This document shows positions 58,376 through 64,000 of a DNA stretch of 64,000 nucleotides, one piece after another. This DNA comes from Mactromeris polynyma (taxonomy: Eukaryota > Mollusca > Bivalvia > Venerida > Mactridae). Every line of letters begins with the position of its first letter. Positions within the stretch are counted from its first letter, which is position 1. A model generated the notes under the pieces. That model made no database searches. It worked only from the letters and a program-made list of their open reading frames with translations, and was not told where the DNA came from. A program made the position numbers and the translations under genes. Location of the stretch: the NCBI GenBank assembly GCA_032209605.1, contig JASFXZ010000001.1, positions 36,088,619 through 36,152,618 on the forward strand. Reading direction: 5' to 3'.

Positions 58376-60098
58376 TAGTTTTGTTTAACCTACTACAGGG
58401 AGACACGCGATTAGCGTGCTATATTGTTTCCATTCACTCAACTAATGACAAAGATCAATCATTTAGACATCAACTAAGTTTCCAGGGGTTTTCCCAGAGG
58501 CACAATAAATGCCGATGCTACGATGATGTTTTTTTACAGCGTCTACATTTTTTTCTGTACAATTTATGCCTTTTGCTACTTGGAACAGTTGTCGTGTGTT
58601 TTAAAAGAATTGTTTGTAAGAATAGCACTGTGCGACGAACTATTGGTATGTTTCAAGTTCGTTCGGGCACATTTGTTGAAACAGTGAGACGAAAACGATA
58701 AACAGAGGCATCAGGAGAAACATTTTAACCCATGAAAGACGAAATTAAGAATCATAATCCCAAATTTCTTCAATTCTTAACACCATTTGTTTATGAGCAT
58801 GTTCAAAGTGATCTTCGTATTTGAGACGCTTTCATATTTGGTCGCCATATTTTCGATAATGTAGCAATACTGAGCGTATAATTCTTAAGCTTTTCGTACA
58901 TTTTTTCTATAAAGTCGTTAACAGTGAATGGTTAAACAAAAGATTCTTTGTATCGATGTTTCATTTTCCGGAAAATTAGAGAGCAATTGTTAGCAATGGT
59001 GTCAGACGAGACAATGGGCCTAGTTAAGTTGTGACATCGTGGTTAGTCGAGTATCTGTAGGCGATATAGTTCGTTATAATGCTTTTTCAACATAAAACCG
59101 TTTTGTGCCAAAAAAAAGAACAATGACGCCCAACTTAATTAGAATCACGTGATTCTGCTGTTTGAATTTCAGCATTGTAACGTTGCGCTCGTATTCGAAG
59201 CAATCTTTTTTCTTGTTTAAATGGAAGCACGTCCATTGATTGGTTGGCATCAGTGATTCATTGGCTTTAGGAAGTGAACGCCGTCTGCCTAGACTTGATG
59301 ACATCTGCATGAAAAGGTCTTAGTCATGTCGTCTGCTCTGAAGATCATTGTGACCTCATCGTCTGATATTCGCGGGCTTTTGTTAGCATTTTACGAAGTA
59401 CTCAGTTGCTCTTTATTAATCCTGCTGCGGTCGTAATAAATCGGCTATTTCCGTCAAATAACGGAAATACACAATCATACGAAAGATCACAAGAGATAAT
59501 GGAAGTGTTCGATAAACATCGTAGATTTCCAAAAAAGGCAAGGCCCGAAGAATATTAAATTAGAAATTATGAGATTGCAAAGATAAATTCTTTGAAACCT
59601 CGATTGATTCACGGGGAAAGCTTTTTTATTTATATCGATTGGTTGCGTTCAATACCGTTACAGCTACGGCAAGATCACATGATTTTGAGTCACATGTTCC
59701 TACATTAATTTGTCATTTTCAGATATCATCAATAAATTATTATTCTCCCTAATGAAGCCTTCAGTACAATTAATTATTCTAACACATAATCGAGAAATGT
59801 TTGGTTGATTCATTAATAGCGAATACTGTGTGCTAAAAAGCTATTGAAGTTCAATGCTTTGTATGATTAGACTTTAAAATCAAACACGTTTTACAAGATA
59901 TATCGTATTTAAATGGTATTTTGAGTATGGTGGCGGGAAAACCTGAATTCGATTTTAGTATGAGTGGATATATCTCACTTTTGTTATTTCGTTTTTGACA
60001 GCATAGTGGTCATTAAATAGAGCGCCTTACTCCTGAGCCAAAAGTACGAATACCGCTTTGGGCGAGATTGAACCGTGAATTTCACCATCCCTGAATAA
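58376..60098. other. Gene-free, largely unique sequence
   Basis: No gene supported. 59,300-59,850 is complex, non-repetitive sequence of the kind often found in regulatory DNA, but that is only an impression. Confidence 0.45.
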
Positions 60099-60832
60099 TG
60101 CGCATGTAAGTACTGATTGGTAATGCGTATGTATTGATTGGTAATGCGTATGTAAGTACTGATTTGTAATGCGCATGTAAGTACTGATTGGTAATGCGTA
60201 TGTAAGTACTGATTGGTACATGCGCATGTAAGTACTGATTGGTAATGCGCATGTATTAGTACTGATTGGTAATGCGCATGTAAGTACTGATTGGTAATGC
60301 GCATGTATTAGTACTGATTGGTAATGCGCATGTAAGTACTGATTGGTACATGCGCATGTAATTACTGATTGGTAATGCGCATGTAAGTACTGATTGGTAA
60401 AGCGTATGTAAGTACTGATTGGTAATGCGCATGTATTAGTACTGATTGGTAATGCGCATGTATTAGTACTGATTGGTAATGCGCATGTAAGTACTGATTG
60501 GTAATGCGCATGTATTAGTACGGATTGGTAATGCGTATGTAAATACTGATTGGTAATGCGCATGTAAATACTGATTGGTAATGCGCATGTATTAATACTG
60601 ATTGGTAAAGCGTATGTAAGTACTGATTGGTAATGCGCATGTAAGTACTAATTGGTAATGCGCATGTATTAGTACTGATTGGTAATGCGCATGCAAGTAC
60701 TGATTGAAAATGCGCATGTATTAGTACTGATTGGTAATGCGCATGTAAGTACTGATTGGTAATGCGCATGTATTAGTACTGATTGGTAATGCGCATGTAA
60801 GTACTGATTGGTAATGCGCATGCAAGTACTGT
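60099..60832. repeat. Minisatellite, 25/27-bp unit, about 29 copies
   Basis: The unit is GTAAGTACTGATTGGTAATG plus CGCAT (25 bp), alternating irregularly with a 27-bp form in which GTAAGTACTG becomes GTATTAGTACTG. CGTAT replaces CGCAT in some monomers, mostly at the left. Minus-strand frames (MRITNQYLHAHYQSV repeats, up to 178 aa) shift between phases because the two unit lengths alternate, and I do not regard them as genes. Confidence 0.96.
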
Positions 60833-63800
60833 TTGCTCACGTAACATTTGAGCATAGCAGGCGCAGGATTCAAACCTTAAAGATCAAATTGAAGAAAAAA
60901 TACGTCCGAATTTACCTCCTACTGAGTTATAAAGAAGAGTGACTAAAATGAAATAAATGCAGGCGAGTTCAGATCTTATTTAACAAGATGGGTTCTTGTG
61001 TTTGTACAATCATCGATTTTACAATCGGACGCAGTTTTCAATCAAAGCATGTAACCAATTAAAAGTTTTCACAATAAAATGATTCTATTTCAATTCCAAA
61101 GACGAACTACCGATTTTAAAAAGACCAACGTGAAGCTAGTTCTGAGGAGTAGATCAAAGATAAGGTTGATTTGAAAGAAATGAGTGACACATTTTCAAAT
61201 CAAATTGATTCAAATGATCGATTCGGACCACAAATGACTGGTGTAATGAAATGCGTTCTGTTTTAGATTTTGCGTCATGATAGTGACTGAACATCTCCGA
61301 CTGTGACGTGCTTACGGACGGCAGATACGCGATCTACTATTCCTTTTAATGTATCCGAGTATTGTTTAATTAAGACATTGCATTAATGTCAATCTTACCT
61401 GACAGGTCTGATTCTGAATGAACTAGAAACACATTTCTCGAAGCATTCGTGTAATAAAGCTTTCTATTTTTGTATTTTATCTTGAAATCAAGTGACATGT
61501 GTTCAGTGTGTTTATGATTGGAAACATGTAGTACATGTAAGAAATTAAAAGTTATTGTTTACGCAACCTGTACGAATCCACCTTTACCATTTATCAAACT
61601 TACAATTAGTTTAAACTTATTAGTTTACATCGACTGGGAAACAAGTCATACAACCTAATACCTATCACTCTTGATTTGAATTATAAGAGAACATCCCTGC
61701 TTATGTTTATAACACCAACACGAAAGAGTTCCCATAGGGTATTTTGTCCGCAGATTGTTGTGTCTTTGTTTAACTCGACAAGCCATGCAGCGTTTTAATT
61801 AAAACTGAGTGAGGATGAAATGAGTAACTCGATTATTCCGTTGAGACAATGACATATACCTTCAATGAATAGCGTCGCTCATTCAGTTTAAACGGACGAT
61901 CTAATTACATATGTCATGACAAGATTTCTCTTAAGTATGACACACAAAGACGAATTTGATTTAACTTGAGTTTTTTTTTCTCCTTTAAATGTTCTTTTTT
62001 TCGACTCCGATGATTAGATAATTCCGATAAAACGTAATAGTTTTCTTTTGACACGAGTCATCAAAGGCTGGATTGTGTTCGTACTATTGATCAGCCGGTG
62101 ATATTTTCGGCTAGTCATACGGACTCGCCATTATTCAAACATCGTAAGTACAACGATAGTTTTAACAACATGCATTGATAATCAATGGACATTTAGCTTT
62201 AGTTATACAAGCTAAGTCCAAATATATCTTGCTGGCCATCTCCTGGGAATCTTTATAATAAACCATTGATCCGAGCCCCCTCCATCCCAAATGTTTGTTG
62301 ATATTATATGGAAAGAAAAGTGAAGATAAAACAGTTATTTGCGTCACTGAATAGGAAATCTTTTGTGATCTTAATTGATAACCACATATGACTTCCTGGG
62401 TATGTTTTGTGGTGTCTTTTGTGTAAAACTTTTTCATGAGAAAACATGGAAGTGATCTTTGTCTTAGAAAATAAAAATACATATTGATTTTGCACAGTCT
62501 TTGAAAAATGTCTATATGGAGTTATTCTGACAAGAATTAACGTATCCCATTCTCCAGCTGTTTTGATTAATATTATTGAAATTAGAATGATATTTAACAC
62601 TTATAATGCGTATTCTCAGCTGTGCGATGACAATAATTATTACATAATCATGCTTTATTTATTCATTAGGGTGTGAGTGAGGGAATAAGAGCCGAAAAGA
62701 CTATCATACAAAAACCACCTTAAAAATCGTCCAAAGTCCATACTTACACTAAAAGAATTGAGTTTTTGCTAAAATATTTCGAGATTTACCTACAATGTTA
62801 TATATAGGAATATAGTCGTGTTTTGCGTGATACTGACTAATCGAACTAAATGTTAGACTTAGAAGACGTTTTATTTTATTATTACACAGAGCATTTCGTA
62901 GATGACTGTTGGAGATATGACCAGTTGACTGCGCAACGTGAAAGAAGTGTACAAAAAGCACATGTTAACTACAGGATAGGTGTGTTCGTCTTATCTTAAT
63001 CCGTTACATTTCCGTCTTATCGTTTTACACCCGTTTTATCCTTTTTCTTCACCTATGCCTGATTTTAATCAAACTTAACCCGGAAGTGTTGCAATAGGGC
63101 AATTTGGGGATTATAAACTAAATAAATCAAATCGTATGATATCGCGCTAATGTATAGTGACAAGCTACGGAATTATGGATAAATTTGGGACAGACGACAA
63201 ACTCCCGACGTCCTGTCCTAAACTAGGTCAGAGTTCAAATATTGTTCAATAGTTTGCAATCATCCTTGTCATTATCAAATCTCTCAAGTGTTCCTTTGAA
63301 GTTGAATTATGGTCATGTTTTTCCTCTACCACAAATAAAACGGTTTTATTTTTTATTTTTTCCGTCAAACCGAGAATTGTTTTGGGATGAAACGGCTAGT
63401 ATAAATGCAATACAAATAATTTGTGTTGAGTAACGGTATCTTATGGCTCGACAATTTCATTATTTCCCCAAACATTAGAACAATAAGATCAAACCACTTG
63501 TGTATGTTTATATCATTGAGGGTAAATGATCAAATCAAAGGCTTATTTGGTTAACAAATCTCAAACAAGGCTGAATAAGATCCGATATCAAACTATTACG
63601 GTTTGATTGTTTTATGACAAAAGTCGCAAATCATTCTCTTGACTATCAAATTGAGATACACAATTATACGGATATGTACATCGCTTTACCCTTCAAGTTT
63701 ATGCACGTCAAACACCACGTGCTCTAAAATAATCATTCGAACCACGTGGTCGATGAAAAGAAAATAACCTGTATCAAACAATGTATTCACCTTTTTAAGG

Positions 63801-63868
63801 CAATTTTATGGTATAAAATAATTCGAGGTTTAGCAGAATAACTAGCAAGTGTTCCCTAGTACCGCGTG
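60833..63868. other. Gene-free sequence
   Basis: AT-rich unique DNA. A second perfect ACCACGTGGT palindrome lies at 63741-63750. No gene, RNA or repeat supported. Confidence 0.45.
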
Positions 63869-63872
63869 TTTA

Positions 63873-64000
63873 CAGTGTAACCTCACCCATGCGGCCTTCT
63901 ACTGAGAAACAATCTCTAACAATAGTACTGAATACTTTGTTTTCCAGCTTAGTGAACATTTACCTCTCTAGAGCAACCTCTCAACAACAACCTCTCTAGA
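63873..64000 (+). mobile_element. MITE-like element, AACCTC family 2, cut by the window end
   Basis: TA (63871-63872) then CAGTGTAACCTCACCC, followed by GAGAAACAATCTCTAAC and tandem-like CAACCTCTC words (CTCTAGAGCAACCTCTCAAC). It matches the left end at 25,798 and the AACCTCTC remnants at 18.8 and 28.2 kb. The right end is outside the window. Confidence 0.6.

Noticed and set aside
58339..58701. 120-aa frame
   Set aside because: It begins inside a diverged satellite monomer; no recognisable domain and no splice or promoter context.
1..64000. Reverse transcriptase, transposase, integrase or viral genes
   Set aside because: No frame shows the expected motifs or length; all mobile elements seen are short and non-autonomous.

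Overview
This is eukaryotic nuclear DNA: AT-rich, mostly non-coding, with one clear spliced gene and many interspersed and tandem repeats. The single recognisable gene is a mex3 orthologue (two KH domains plus a C-terminal RING). It lies with tRNA-derived SINEs whose tails look like the conserved-domain SINEs of molluscs and with TA-flanked pogo/Tc1-like MITEs. Together these point to a lophotrochozoan invertebrate, most likely a mollusc and possibly a bivalve. The species cannot be named from this window.

Layout. Positions 1-28,200 are repeat-dominated. Nine tandem arrays lie here, with units of 22, 30, 21/24, 55, 29, 39, 20, 29 and 35 bp, and between them are MITEs, SINEs and unannotated sequence. 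One exon-like block on the minus strand (19,258-19,532) is the only possible coding piece. Positions 28,200-39,500 are mostly unique, CpG-rich and gene-free, with a few MITE/SINE pieces and a GC-rich patch holding a two-copy 36-bp duplication. Positions 39,500-51,100 are the mex3 transcription unit on the minus strand: a CpG-rich promoter/first exon near 50.5-51.1 kb, a 3,979-bp intron, a large coding second exon (45,324-46,684) and a probable 3' UTR of about 5.8 kb. Positions 51,150-64,000 are again gene-free. They hold a SINE flanked by long direct repeats, a MITE, a highly diverged satellite of about 130-140 bp, a 25/27-bp minisatellite and a partial MITE at the window edge.

Most long open frames in this window come from tandem units whose length is a multiple of three (21/24, 30, 39 bp), or from arrays lacking stops by chance. 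They are not treated as genes. Only mex3 has domain, splice-site and CpG-profile support.

The most interesting signals are: the CpG profile that outlines the mex3 transcription unit; the phase-1 intron inside the KH1 GXXG codon; a 441-bp higher-order repeat nested in a 21-bp satellite; the interspersed two-variant order of the 35-bp array; MITE-related sequence flanking several minisatellites; and a two-copy 36-bp tandem that may be a minisatellite starting to form. I found no convincing new biological system. Copy counts and CpG counts were made by eye.
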